Source of the DNA: Perca fluviatilis
Taxonomy: Eukaryota; Chordata; Actinopteri; Perciformes; Percidae
Length of the DNA stretch: 64,000 nt
NCBI RefSeq assembly: GCF_010015445.1
Contig: NC_053114.1
Coordinates: forward strand, 20,239,724-20,303,723
Direction of reading: 5' to 3'
In this document: positions 26,965 to 38,499 of the stretch, piece by piece
How positions within the stretch are numbered: the stretch's first letter is position 1
How the letters are laid out: every line of letters begins with the position of its first letter
The notes under the pieces: generated by a model
Databases searched by the model: none
The model's input: the letters and a program-made list of their open reading frames with translations, nothing else
What the model was told of the DNA's origin: nothing
Program-made: the position numbers and the translations under genes

Positions 26965-29245
26965 TCATTTTTCATTTTTCATTTTTTAAACAGGAAAAGA
27001 TTAAAAACAATCGGGCCTGACTCAGTATAAAACGGATTTTCAGCAGGTTCCTGCTCTGCAGAACATGAACACCACATACACAACACAAACTCCTAGACAA
27101 AACAGTAATAAACACACAGACCAGGAGAATGAGCAACAGGGCAAAGCAATAAAGCTGACTCAATGGTCACAGGTATACCTCTCCAGATAGCGAGCAAATG
27201 TTAATTTAAATAGTCTTATTGATGTTAAAGTTCTAATGTGCTGTGGAATGTCATTCCAGGCTTTAGTGAGCACATAGAAAAAAGATATCTGTCCATAACA
27301 GTTTCTAAAAGCCGGTAAAGGCAAAAGTCTATTTGTAGCAGATCTCGTAATGCGCTCGGACCTTGAACTGGGTTTTGGAACCAACGTAGACAGAGCAGCT
27401 GCAGTGTGACCATTTAAAATTTCATAATACAAATTTAATTTATAATTCTGAAATGTCAAGGTCATTACACAGAGATAGTGCAGTACAGTGGTGAGTCCAT
27501 CCAGGAAGCCTGACATGGAGCTTATAGGCTTTGTTATAGAGTCTTATTACTGGTTCAAGAATTTCATTTGTTGTGAGTGACCAAACAGGTAAACAATACG
27601 ACAAAGTGGACATAATGATGGCATGAAGATAAGTCTTTGAGACAGAGAGCAGCAAATATGGTCTAATTTTACTATAAACAAATAACTTTTGGTTTAACTT
27701 TCTGGTTAGGGTTTGGACATGGTCACAATAAGTGAGATGTGAGTCAAGAGAGACTCCAAGATACTTATAAGTGGATACAACTGAAAGTTTTTGATTAGAA
27801 AACGTGATGGGATTGGATGTGGATAAATGTCTCCTAGATGAGTAGAAGTACATGCATTCTGTTTTCTTGATATTAAGTGTTAGATGATTATCTTGCAGCC
27901 AGTTATGTAAATGCTGGAGATCTGTGTTAAGTTTGCGATTAATTATATCAATATTTGAGCCAGACAGAAAAATAACAGTGTCATCAGCATATAGCAGAGA
28001 GCTAGAAAAATTCAACACATGAGGAAGATCATTAATATACATAAGGAAAAGTAAAGGACCTAAAATACTGCCCTGTGGAACTCCCATAGAACACACTCGT
28101 GGCTGCGATGTTACTAACCGATTCTTATAGTCTGAGATCTATCAGTTAAATATGATATAAACATATCTATTGTAGAGGAGGACAAATGGTAGGTAAAAAG
28201 TTTATTTAACAAAATTTGATGATTAACTGTATCGAAAGCTTTTCGAAAATCTATGTATACAGCTCCGGTAATCTGGCCCTTATTTAAAGACGTATCTGCT
28301 CAGTAAAAAGCAGCAGAGCCGACATAGTTGACCGCATAGGTCGAAAGCCATGCTGGTGATCACTGAGCAGATTATTGTCTTCAAGGTAATTGACCAGTTG
28401 ATTATATAATGCTTTTTCAAGTAACTTGGAGATAGTTGGGAGAATTGCAATTGGTCAGTAGTTGGAAACATTGGTTGGATCATCAGACTTAAAAATCGGG
28501 GTGATCTGGGCCATTTTCCACATTGCAGGAAATACTGTTTGCCTAATACACAGATTAACTAAATGATGAAAAAGTGGTATAAGAGTACTGGCATGGGTTT
28601 TAAGAAAGATCATATTTAGATTATTTACATCACAGGCATGGGAAGCGTTCAAAGAACACAAAATATTAGTTATATCATTTTGTGCAATTTCAGAAAAAGA
28701 GAATTGCTGAGATGCCGCTGATACTGATGTGAGAAATAAAGGAGCAGTAAAACTAGAAGATAATTCTTGTACAGATGCAATAAAATACTCCTTAAAAGAA
28801 TTTGCGATTTTATCATGATCAGTAAGAAGAGTACCATTTATGGATAATTGTAAACTATTATTATTTTTAATTTTGTTTTCACCAGTTATAGATTTAATTG
28901 TCTGCCATAATGTTCTTGGATTTGAAGCTGTTCGATTAATTTGATTTTCAAAATAAATTTGTTTTGCTTTGTACAATTCAAAATTACACTTGTTTCTGAG
29001 CTGTACAAAATTAAGCTTAGCCTCAGATGTTTTTAATAATCTGTAGGTTTTCAGATAGTAGGCCTTCTTTTTTAAGAGCTGCAAAATGTCTGGAGTTAGC
29101 CAAGGTACTGTATTTTGCCCAATATGTATTTTACAATTAGTGGTAAATATTTTACGTATTGTCTTACAGAACATGATCAAGATTTTGCACAGACATCTCA
29201 TCACTCCAATCAGTATCAGCAAATTCGGCATTAAACTGAGACATG
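26965..29245 (-). mobile_element. 5'-truncated non-LTR retrotransposon (Rex1/CR1/L2 group), minus strand
   Basis: The element spans the reverse transcriptase and C-terminal domain, then a 3' UTR, and ends on the reverse strand in a short tandem tail (three copies of gaaaaat, about 26966-26988), typical of Jockey-superfamily LINEs. The 5' truncation at about 29245 removes the endonuclease; the first readable residues are QFNAEFADTDWSDEM. A target duplication was not found. This is a different family from the L2-like LINE at 58.5 kb: it has a different tail and protein. Confidence 0.8.
27160..29245 (-). pseudogene. LINE reverse transcriptase, inactivated
   Basis: Coding order on the reverse strand: PWLTPDILQLLKKKAY linker (about 29090), then KMAQITPIFKSDDPTNVSNY, the reverse transcriptase entry block, at 28460. 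The next palm block VYIDFRKAFDTVNHQ (28217-28261) carries the first catalytic aspartate. GVPQGSILGPLLF is at about 28040-28085 and LLYADDTVIF, with the catalytic YADD, at about 27980-28010. YKYLGVSLDSHLTYCDHV follows, and the C-terminus contains AWNDIPQHIR before a stop at 27160. At least two frame breaks split it, one between 28455 and 28096 and one near 27440-27516, so no full-length product is possible. The intact protein copies element RNA into DNA at a nicked target. The RT identity is certain, the clade less so. Confidence 0.88.
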
Positions 29246-31404
29246 TTCACATGTCTAGTGTACTGCCTAGTCCTGCCCTGCTGTGCCGTGACTGGCTAGC
29301 ACTCGTTGCCTCAACGCGTCCTTGTGATAGAATGCTATAGGTGCAACACTAGCTACTAGAGTCCGCTAACGTCAACAAGCAAACACTTGCACCCATCTTG
29401 CACTGCTGTCAGCCCTCCTGACGGCAAAGTAGTCTCTTTGCGTCAACGCTAGCTAGCTAACTGAAAAGTTGGCTACTCCAGTGCCGCGGTCAAACGCTGA
29501 TACAATCATTTTAAAAAGAATGCATACAATATCCCAGTAAACATGACTGGGAATTATTCAGGTTACTACAATGTGAACGGTGTTTGGTGTTTTAAGCCCC
29601 CAATGTCGTCTTCCAGGCAGCTCTGCCTGGAAGACGGGGGGTGAAAAATGTGGGAAAAATGTTATGTTGGACACTGCAACAAGTAAATTTGAATACATTA
29701 ATAAATAGGCATATTGAATGTGCAAATATGTAAACAAGAGAAATAAAACATTTCTGGCTTATAAACTCCTCAGAGGGATCGAAAATACGATTTTAAAAAT
29801 GCAGAGAATGCAATGTTTTGATGTGCGTCATTCACTGCATTTTGGACAACACAGCACTTACACTAATTTGGTCTTTAACCATAAGCTCTGTCAAATGTTG
29901 AGTAACACCTAGTGGCCAGAGGTGACAAATCCAGACATCTGTTCTTACTTTAATAATACTCTAGGTAATTTATCATATCATTAACAGCCAACCACACATA
30001 GAATGTCGCAAAAAAATTATAGTTGCTGTAGTCATGACATCCTACTTATAACAGCAATAGAGATATTGTTGACGTGTAGTTACACTGTTATTTCTTGGCA
30101 TTACAACAGAGATGGCAGATAAGGTAAAGCTAAGTGACAGCATAAAGAGCTTGGATGGTTTTCCTTTTCAGACACTAACAAACTGCATATCATTCTCACT
30201 TATTATTATTATGAAGCATTTGCTACACACATAACACTAGGTGTGTGATGAAGCGGGGGCCCCCTGTTTGCCTGAGGCATCCTAACATCTGATAGTTTGA
30301 AGCCAGAGCAGTTTTCTTTCAGGCTCTGTCTTGGGATATGAAGTGTGAAAACCTGAGCTCTGGTATTCTTCGTGTTGAAGGTGTGTCCTGGGACACAAAA
30401 ACTTTTAGGCATTATGCTGATCTTGTAAAGTGTTAGAAAAACTGGTATATAAAAAGCATGTCCCCAATGAATTGTGTTCATATTTTAAACGACCAATTTG
30501 AACAGCTATTCCTTCTTACACAAGCTGTAGCTTGTTTTACTTAACAAACGAGCAATATGTGCTATGCGTGTTTCATACACATCGCTGATTTTATTGTGTG
30601 CAATTGAATTAATTAAATCATTATCTCGCAGTATTATTATGCAAAAAGTGTAATTTAGGCAATGCATAGTTTAATTTGGTCTTAACCCTGATGCATGTCT
30701 TGTTGACATCCAATGACTTCCTATCACCCAAACTTTGACCACACATCAACACAAGATGTCCCTGGAATTGCAAAGCAGTGTGTCAAATCACAGCATTATC
30801 TGTCAACTACATATCAGTCTTATCCCAGCTGCAGTTGCTGCCTCATCTTTGAAGTCACTGTGCAATAGTGAAACAAATGAAGTACTGATGAATAAAAAAA
30901 AAGAAGAAAAAAAACAACCTTTGGAGTCCTCCAAAGGGGACTTTTACATTTTCCCCTCTGTGCCATGGCAGAAAGCAATTCTAAATGAAGTGCATGACTA
31001 TAAAGACTTCTGGCTGTCTATCTGAAAACACCCACATGTGAAGTGAAATAGTTTGACACCATTATACTGCAAACAGGCATCACAAATTACTGTATAATCA
31101 CTCCATATGGAATAGAAAGTGCTTCAATTTCATTATATTCTATTTTTGTGTCCAAAAATTTTAATACAGCATCTCTGTTCTCTGCAAAGACGAACTAAAT
31201 TACCTGATTAATGCAACGTTATCACAACGTCTCCCGGCCATTTTTCACCGCAGAAAGCTGCTCCCTGCATGGCTAAAGCTAATATAGTTAGCCTAAAGAA
31301 ACAAGGCGAACCACCACTCTCTCGCCTGTACTACTGTAACTGACTGGGAAACCAAAGTTTTCCCAAACTTGTGATCTTAAAGAGGCCGGCGGGTCCTAAC
31401 TCTA
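29246..31404. other. Intergenic with one strong hairpin
   Basis: CGTCTTCCAGGCAG at 29607-29620 pairs with CTGCCTGGAAGACG at 29623-29636 across a 2-base loop. The sequence around 29260-29480 is less AT-rich, with gctagctagc motifs common in fish transposon interiors, but no ends were found. The rest is unremarkable; no gene. Confidence 0.5.
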
Positions 31405-31563
31405 TCGGTGACTAGGGATGCACCGAATATTCGGCCACCGAAAATTTTCGGCCGAAAATGGCCCAAAAGGGCATTTTCGGTTTTCGGCCGAAATACTTTT
31501 ATCACCGAAACAATACGGCCGAAAATGTTGTGATGACGTAAACAGAAAACGCGACCTGCACGT

Positions 31564-31887
31564 GTGTCAGTATCCGATCCACCTGCAAAGCGTCTCCTAA
31601 GCAAAGAGGTTGAGACGGACCACGGAGTGAAAACAATGAAAAGTACGCTCTTAGAGTCTGTCAGCACACGTTTCAGTGAGATCTGTTCGGATCCTCTGCA
31701 CTTCATCGCGACTGTACTTGATCCACGTTATAAAGACCATTACTTGGATGCGGAAATAAAGCAGGGCGCACGAGAAATGATCCAGGCCGCGATGGATGCG
31801 GAGAACCCGCGTGGAGACGGAGACGGAGCAGCGCCCAGCGCAGGAGATCAGAGCGCAGAAGAAGACTTGTCTCTCTGCACCAGATGA
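31564..31887 (+). pseudogene. hAT (ZBED-like) transposase fragment
   Basis: The frame encodes STLLESVSTRFSEICSDPLH, then FIATVLDPRYKDHYLDAEIK and QGAREMIQAAMDAENP, ending in an acidic stretch and a stop at 31885-31887. The LDPRYKD block followed by a basic/acidic linker is characteristic of hAT transposases related to ZBED proteins, located ahead of the C-terminal dimerisation domain. The BED zinc finger, the first catalytic aspartates and the C-terminal hATC domain are all absent, so it is non-functional. It lies between the element's own terminal repeats, so it belongs to this element. Confidence 0.75.
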
Positions 31888-31948
31888 GGGGCATGCACCC
31901 TCGTTGTCTGATATGTTCAGTGAAATCCTGTAAGAAAGTGCCTCAATT

Positions 31949-31954
31949 AATAAT

Positions 31955-32009
<55 letters not shown>
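31949..32009. repeat. (ATA)n microsatellite
   Basis: About 60 bp of AAT/ATA triplets within the hAT. Confidence 0.95.
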
Positions 32010-32296
32010 GGTAAGCTATTCTGTTCTTAGGCTACTGTATACTGTATGTGACTATCAGATTGTAACCATATTTCTGCTAGATATTTTTTAAATTAAACTT
32101 TAATATTAATTTATACAATTGCAATGCCTTGATTTTAGTAAAGTTAGTACACAGTCATAGCCATAAATGCAATGGTACTAATAATTGGCTTAATTTCTTT
32201 CGGTGTTTCGGTTTCGGTTTTCGGTCTTGGTTTCCTCTTTTTTCGGTTTTCGGTTTCGGCCAAGAATTTTCATTTCGGTGCATCACTATCGGTGAC

Positions 32297-32876
32297 ACAC
32301 TAAAACTGCATACATAGGCGGAGAGCTCCAGAGCTAAGGTGGGCCTACAGATTAGGTGTCCCTAAAGAACCCGCGTATCTAACAGTAGTTCCGCATTACA
32401 TTAATTAATTTGCATGCAAGTTTTATTTATTTTTATACCGTGTATTCTCCGTGTAAATTCATGCACTGAACCGTGACGCCCGTACCATTTCAATACGAAT
32501 ACATGTACCGTTCTACCCCTATTTATAACTGATCTGCAATATCTAGGACTGATCTGCTGTCTAAAATAGATAGGATGAAACAGAAATGTCACAGGACTTG
32601 GACAATCACCAAGCCACTGTAGTTGTGGGCCACACTCCAACATCTTAGATGAAGGACATGTGCCTGCAGATGTTGTTCTTCACCTATCTTTGCTTTGGGC
32701 AAGGGCATAGCTAAGGCAATGGAGTGACATCGCCATTTGTGGCGATGTCACATTCTTTTTACATTTTAGTATTTTTCTTAAGTGAAAAAAAATATGTTAC
32801 CTGTATGAAGATCCTGTTGAAGGAATTATTGTTTTGCATCAATATTTCTCTAACATTAGGTACTATGCACTGTATG
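32297..32876. other. Intergenic, no recognised feature
   Basis: No frame or repeat identified between the hAT and the next TTAA element. Confidence 0.5.
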
Positions 32877-33127
32877 TTAAAGGAACACGCCGACTTATTG
32901 GGAATTTAGCTTATTCTGTCTATCCTGTCTGAGAATATAGTTCCCGGTTTGTTTACGGATAGAAGATGGCTGTGTCTCATGTTACGTTGTTTTTTGTACA
33001 CGCTGTGACTCTACAAATCACAACATGTAAACAGGAACATGTTGGCGTTATCAGAGTGGCTACAGGTATAAACAAGTTAAATTTAAGACTTTTTAAGACC
33101 ACTTCTAAATGAAATTTAAGAATTGAA

Positions 33128-34016
33128 TGCGGTGCGTTTGTAATTATGTTCAACGAGACACTGAACCAGACAACCAAAAGCAAACAACTGGACTTGCATG
33201 TGCATTATTGGTTAAATGACCATGTCCAGTCAAGATTATATGGAGCAGTTCATGGGCCATGCAACTGCCCAGGATCTACTTCAGCATTTCAAAGTAAGTG
33301 TGCCATAAATATATTTATTAACTAACCTGTATGTTGTGTATCATATAGTTAAGCTTTACTGATTTGTCAAGTGAATAACAACTATGGATAGGGCACTACA
33401 TGTTAATTAGACAAATTAAAATGAATGAATTAAAAACAGCCAAATTGAGTTTTAGAATGGTGTTAGAGTCTGCTGTTTACCTGCCAATATGTATAAATAG
33501 TATACAGTGCTGCTCATAAAAATAGCCCCACATCATCACATACCCTTCACCATACCTAGAGATTGGCATGGTTTTATTTCAGTTAGCCTCATAGCTGGTT
33601 TGATTGATTGAGAGATGATTTTATTGAAAGTGCCCCATCTCTAGGTATGGTGAAGGGTATGTCAGGATGTGGGGCTATTTTAATTCTAAAGGCCAAGGGA
33701 ACTTTATCAGGTTGCATTGTATCTGTAGCCCCCTGTATTTTAAGGAAGGGCATTTATTTATTTACGATGCATTATTTATTCACAAAGAAAATTGGTGTCC
33801 TTAAAGTTTGGACTTTTCCTATTTTTTTTAATTAAGGAATTAAGATCAATTTCCAAAAGATGATTTTTGTATTCCTCTTTTTAGTCAACTTATCATGGGT
33901 TCATAAACTTATGAGCACCACTTGTCATTTAACCAATAAAGCACATGCAAGTCCAGTTCTTGGCTTTTAGTTGTCTGGTTAAGTGTCTTGTCGAACATAA
34001 TTACAAACGCACCGCA
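33128..34016. repeat. Internal inverted repeat, about 93-bp arms
   Basis: The arm 33128-33220 (tgcggtgcgtttgtaattat onward) is the reverse complement, with about a dozen differences, of 33924-34016 (gtcatttaaccaataaagca onward). It lies inside the nested transposon and brackets the smaller foldback at 33519-33682. Confidence 0.8.
33519..33682. repeat. Foldback element with about 45-bp arms
   Basis: The sequence aaaatagccccacatcatca through to ctagagat at 33563 is mirrored by atctctaggtatggtgaagg through to ggggctatttt at 33637-33682, with two or three mismatches and a spacer of about 73 bp. The right arm continues into rearranged Tc1/mariner-like sequence (aaaggccaagggaactttat). Confidence 0.8.
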
Positions 34017-34024
34017 TTTTTGGA

Positions 34025-34294
34025 CTAAGGTGAAGAGTTATTTTTTGATATATGGCGACAGTCCAAATTTAGCATAACGTATCTGGTCTTGTCCTTTCCA
34101 CAGGTAAATGACTGTACAAGCCCCGAATCTGGAAACAATGCTTTGAACACTTCTTCAATCCCGTCATTATACCTGTAGGAATTGTGGCTTGTCACAGTCC
34201 TCAGCACCCAAATCACCTCTGCTCGGAGTGTTGGCATAGAGCCACAAATTGCTCGGCGGTCAGCTGGCATTGTTGGCTGTGGATTTCCCATCAT
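34025..34294 (-). pseudogene. Transposase-associated protein fragment
   Basis: The reverse frame contains AEVIWVLRTVTSHNSYRYND, then ALFPDSGLVQSFTCGKDKTR and YVMLNLDC. The FPDS...F.CG..KT.Y spacing recurs in predicted proteins of fish hAT-like transposons, where it stands N-terminal to the transposase. Here only about 90 codons are open and the essential core is absent. It is the only coding trace of the nested element, which supports hAT affinity. The motif is recognised from memory, so the name is tentative. Confidence 0.4.
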
Positions 34295-35092
34295 AACATC
34301 CAGCGTAGTAGCGTTGACATCGTTGCTAGCGGTAGAAATGGTGTAGCAGAAACTAGCAATTACGGGCTGCTGGCGAGCCTTTACGTAGTACGTAGTTTAC
34401 CAAGTTTGAAATTCTTCCGACACATAACGCAGTTCGCTTCATAAACATTCCCAGGCACCGACCTTAACCAATAATACTCGTTCTTTTTTAAAGCAATTTG
34501 TAATTGAACTTCCATTTCCCCATGTTTCTAGGTGGCTATCAACCATTGCTGTATTACCTGTATGCGGCGAAATTGCAAATCCCACTGACTATGGCCACGC
34601 CAAGACCTGCCCACCAAGCAGCTCGATTGGTAGGGGTTAGGCATTTGACCTCGGTTAAGGTTAGGATAGCCGATTGGTCAGGGGATAGGTCATGTACAAA
34701 TGGGGTTACCTTGCGTAAAAAATATTTGACCTGGCTGGCAGAACAGACTGCCTGCATTTTCGCGGTTGCATGACACAAACATATTTAAGACCTATCCAAT
34801 CTGAATTTAATACAATTTAATACTTTTTAAGGCCTTATTTTTAGGAAAAGTGATTTAAGACTTTTTAAGGACCTGCGGCCACCCTGGTTATTTTGTCACT
34901 TTGTCACAATTCGGAGCAGTAGGCTAGTTGGAACCAGTTACCTGCAGGATCTGTGCTGGGCTAAGCTAATGCTGGAGCCGTCAGACAGCGTTACAGCACG
35001 CACGGAGATGAGAAGGGTATGTATCGACTTGTCTTACTCTGGGGGTTACGGTGAATAAGCTAAATTCCCAATAAGTCGGCGAGTTTCTTTAA

Positions 35093-36111
35093 GATGGAGT
35101 TTAGTAGTTGTCCAGACACTTAAACGCTCATGTGTCATATCAAATATAGATGTCTGACAAACAGCACACCATAAATCTAACCTGCTGAATGACCTTCTAT
35201 GTCTATCGACAAATATTACTAACAAAAAAATGAAAATGTTTCAAATATTTGTTAGAGGATAGACAATAGAAGGAGAAAAATGCTGACTGGCTAGTTGAGA
35301 TGAATGTGACATCTAGGTAGCTGACTGAAATCACAGCGTCCATTATCAGCCCTTTAAATTTTTTCATTCATGCAAACAAACCACTGCTTAACAATGTCAA
35401 AGTAGTTTGGAACTGTTGTATGCTATTTTAATGTAATGGATGATTACTTATAAAAGGGTAAAAGCTTAAAGACAGCCCTTTTAGTCACACTGGCCAATCA
35501 GGCAGCCAGTCTCAGACAACTAATACTACATGGCTGTAAATGTTTTTGCCTTTTCTTAGCATCTCAGAATGTATTCCACAACTGTTTGACGAGATCTGTG
35601 TCTGGGCTCCAGACAAATCAATTTATAGAAGTGATGCTTAATGTCTGTGAATGTTTTGGCCTTTCTCAGCATCAATAATTTTCTTCCACATATATATTCC
35701 ACATATTATTTGGCACAATGACAAGGAACACCATCCACAATAGCAAGTGAGGCTTTCGGAGCTGGCGAAACAGAAGTAACCTAGATGGCAATATTCTCAT
35801 CCAGCTCTGTCTCCCTCTCACACATACATAATCCCTCCCTTTCTCTACATATTCACATGCAAGTACATTGAAATTTTGCAACAGACAGTTAGCAATAACA
35901 GATGTTTCTCTGATAGTTTGTCATTTTTAATGTGGAAACTTCTAAGGAGGACTAGGGTTTGGAAAATTCATAACTATTTTTACAGAACTGTATGACTAAG
36001 CTATCTATCCAACCTGCCAGCTGTCTGAAGCCTCACGACAATCCTGTCTATCTGATCAAGTCTTTGATCTAAAACTTTTCTCTGTGGCAGCCCATCATGA
36101 TATTGATATTC
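35093..36111. other. Intergenic, no recognised feature
   Basis: AT-rich, no gene or repeat family identified. Confidence 0.55.
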
Positions 36112-36604
36112 TTATATATTAGGGGTGTGCAAAAAGAATCGATTCGAATCGAGATTCAAGCTCTACCGATTCAAAATCGATTCATACACACTAAAAAATA
36201 CTGGGCTGAAAACAACCCAAATTGGGTTATTCCCAACCCAGTACCTGGTTCAATATAGGACAGAACACATGCTGGGTTGTTTTGACTTTTTGAACTGGGT
36301 TGAAATTTTAACCCAGTATAAGGGGTTGCTTCGCCTAACCAAAATATGGGTAATTCTGACACCAATGTTGGGTTAATGCAACTCATTACTGGGTCAGATC
36401 CACCAACCCAAATATTGGGTTAAATTGACCCCCTTGTTGGGTTGATATTTGACCCATTCATTTAGTTATTCTTTCATCTATAAAATCCCTATATTTTTAA
36501 TAATAATAATAATAGACAATGCATACACTTCATTAATGTCACTGATTTTATTGAACAATATTAATTTACTCATTTAAAGAGAAAAACTGGAATAACAATA
36601 ACAA

Positions 36605-36962
36605 GCCCAATTCCCTTATCACATGAGCGTTTCCAAAGAAGAAACGCATGGGGCCTACATTACCCCTACCTCATTTCAAAATGTGTATCAAATAACTGGA
36701 CTAATACCAAGCAACAATTATTAACAATAATTCATTCCCTCCTTACATTCCTCCTAAATATTAGAAATAGAGAGAAAAAAGAGAAAAAAAAAAAAAAATT
36801 CCCTTATGCATGAGCATTTCCAAAAACAAACGCTGGGGCCACATTACTACCCCCATTTCAAAATGTGTATCAAATAACTGGACTAATACCAAGCAACAAT
36901 TATTAACAATAATTCATTCCCTCCTTACATTCCTCCTAAATATTAGAAATAGAGAGAGAGAG

Positions 36963-37004
<42 letters not shown>

Positions 37005-37050
37005 TTCCCTTATGCATGAGCATTTCCAAAAAACAAACGCATGGGGCCAC
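36605..37050. repeat. Three imperfect tandem copies, about 195-bp unit, with growing poly-A
   Basis: The unit begins attcccttatgcatgagcat, passes ggggccacattactaccccc and tggactaataccaagcaaca, and ends tattagaaatagagagag. Copies begin near 36609, 36798 and 37005 (the last partial). The A-tract between units is about 15 in the first junction and about 38 in the second. It lies 3' of the minus-strand gene's last exon. Confidence 0.85.
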
Positions 37051-37066
37051 ATTACTACCCCCCCAA

Positions 37067-38499
37067 TCACCCCTTCCCCCATTCCATAGACAGCCCTTTC
37101 TTGAGGAACAGCCAAGCAGAGAAACACTGCTTTGGGAAATTGATATCAAACACAAGTAAACATTTGAAACAAACATGTACAGCTTGGACAACGCTGTCGT
37201 GCTCCAGGGCCGGCCCACTGAGAACGGTGAATGGCTGTGAGCAGCAGTCCTCTCCTCCCAACACCAGGGTGTAGGGGTATGGTCTGGTCTGCTGCCTGAA
37301 GGTATCCACCATCCGACCTGCGAATAATAATAATATTCCTTAAAAAAGTACTTGAATGAAAAAGACTCTGACCAGCTGACAGCTAATGTTTTCTAACAGA
37401 TTTTACATTAAAAGACCTGCATCACTAGATCCAAGGGGCTGTGTGAGTCTAGGACTACTCACAGGCTTAAGATCGATGAAGGCCTTCATGGCGTCAGACA
37501 CTGTAGTCCTCACGGTCTTTCGGCCCATCCTGAAGACTGCAGGTGGAATCAGACCTGGCAGAACCATCAGGGCAATGTAGTCTTTGGAGCCTGTAAAGAA
37601 AGAAAATAGTTTGACATAAGTATTACCATAGTTTATTTATCTATTATCATAGAGTAGCTTATGGCTCGAAAAATGCACAAATCCATACAAATCTTAGGGT
37701 TATGTTGATGTTATAATTTCTACCTTGAGACAAAGACTCGGTCTGCACCTGGAGCTCCCCCCCGCTGGGCCGCATGAACAAGCTTCTCGCTGAACCTCCT
37801 CCAGGTCAAACATTTAGTCTGATGCCTCTTTATGAAGGACCTCGAAGTCCTGCGCAATCTGAGAGGGGGAGATTTAGAATAATTAATTAAATCATATATC
37901 ATCAAAACAAAAATAATAAGATAAGTGAGAGAAAGGAAAATAGATAAAGTGTGTGTGTGAGAGATTGAGAGCACATTTTGTAATAAGAAAATTACATTTA
38001 AAGTATTGCTGTGCACAATGGTAGACAGAGGTGTAGTGGTAAAATAAGAGGTAGCTAAACTATAAATTATGTGGCCATGGTAAGGTTAATAAAACCTCAT
38101 GCCAATTGTTTGCCTTCTATAGTTGTGGAATTTCTGTCACTATCGAAATGGTATTTCAGGGACCTACAATGGTGACCACAGGTGATGGGTAATCAAAATG
38201 TGATTCTGTTTAGGGAGGCATGGTCTTCAGTGGCACATATAGAGTGTTGGATTCTTTTACATAATGCTCTTACATGTCAAGATGTTGTACTTCTAAACAA
38301 AATGGAGTATTGTGTAGCATACAACTTCATTGGGGATGCATGAGCATAGGGTAATTTTTTTAATGTTGACATATTCTATAATATTAATAATAGGCATATA
38401 GTACAACAATATAACATATTTACCTGCAAAAGTGTCAATCAGCTCCAGAAGTTGCCGTTCTGTTAACTTTAGTTTAACAAAGTCCTCCATATTCAATCG
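37067..38499 (-). pseudogene. Transposon-borne multi-exon gene of cellular type (SAM-like N-terminus)
   Basis: Exons on the reverse strand with GT-AG borders: 38499-38424, starting MEDFVKLKLTERQLLELIDT (ATG at 38490); 37858-37724 (AQDFEVLHKEASD, then a stop, MFDLEEVQREACSC); 37590-37463 (SKDYIALMVLPGLIPPAVFR, MGRKTVRTT); and 37317-37067, the last exon (RPYPYTLVLGGEDCCSQPFT, ALEHDSVVQAVHVCFKCLLV, FDINFPKQCFSAWLFLKKGL, stop). The first exon resembles the start of a sterile-alpha-motif domain. The last resembles the C-terminus of uncharacterised proteins that I recall as highly repeated in fish genomes. The second exon is out of phase with the first and holds a stop, so internal exons are lost. 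Function is unknown. Expression cannot be judged, and I do not think a full protein can be made. Confidence 0.6.

Larger units (their letters stand above)
31413..32288 (+). mobile_element. hAT transposon, deletion derivative with perfect 8-bp duplication
   Basis: Left TAGGGATGCACCGAATATTC and right ATTTCGGTGCATCACTA are inverted ends, with ttcggccgaaa / ttttcggttttcgg subterminal repeats. TCGGTGAC flanks both sides exactly (31405-31412 and 32289-32296). It retains about 100 codons of transposase and has an ATA repeat inside. The 876-bp length shows a large internal deletion. Confidence 0.9.
33052..34886. mobile_element. DNA transposon nested in the TTAA element (5-bp target duplication)
   Basis: The start CAGAGTGGCTACAGG and end CCTGCGGCCACCCTG are inverted ends. 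Subterminal taagactttttaag repeats occur on both sides (33080-33100; 34855-34870). GTTAT is duplicated at 33047-33051 and 34887-34891; the interrupted MITE proves that the empty site read ggcGTTATttt. CAG-CTG ends suggest a hAT-related group that makes 5-bp duplications, but that is inference. It contains nested inverted repeats and a transposase-like frame. Confidence 0.75.
32881..35088. mobile_element. TTAA-target transposon, interrupted
   Basis: The left end AGGAACACGCCGACTTATTG and right end (reverse) AGAAACTCGCCGACTTATTG match over about 40 bp (continuing ggaatttagcttatt). TTAA flanks both (32877-32880 and 35089-35092). This is an abundant fish MITE of the piggyBac/Kolobok target type. 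Without the nested element it would be roughly 370 bp, as the host sequence ggcgttat resumes as gttattttgtc. Confidence 0.85.

Noticed and set aside
36943..37218. Minus-strand frames with a poly-Phe run
   Set aside because: Poly-A read in reverse; only the stretch above 37067 corresponds to a plausible exon.
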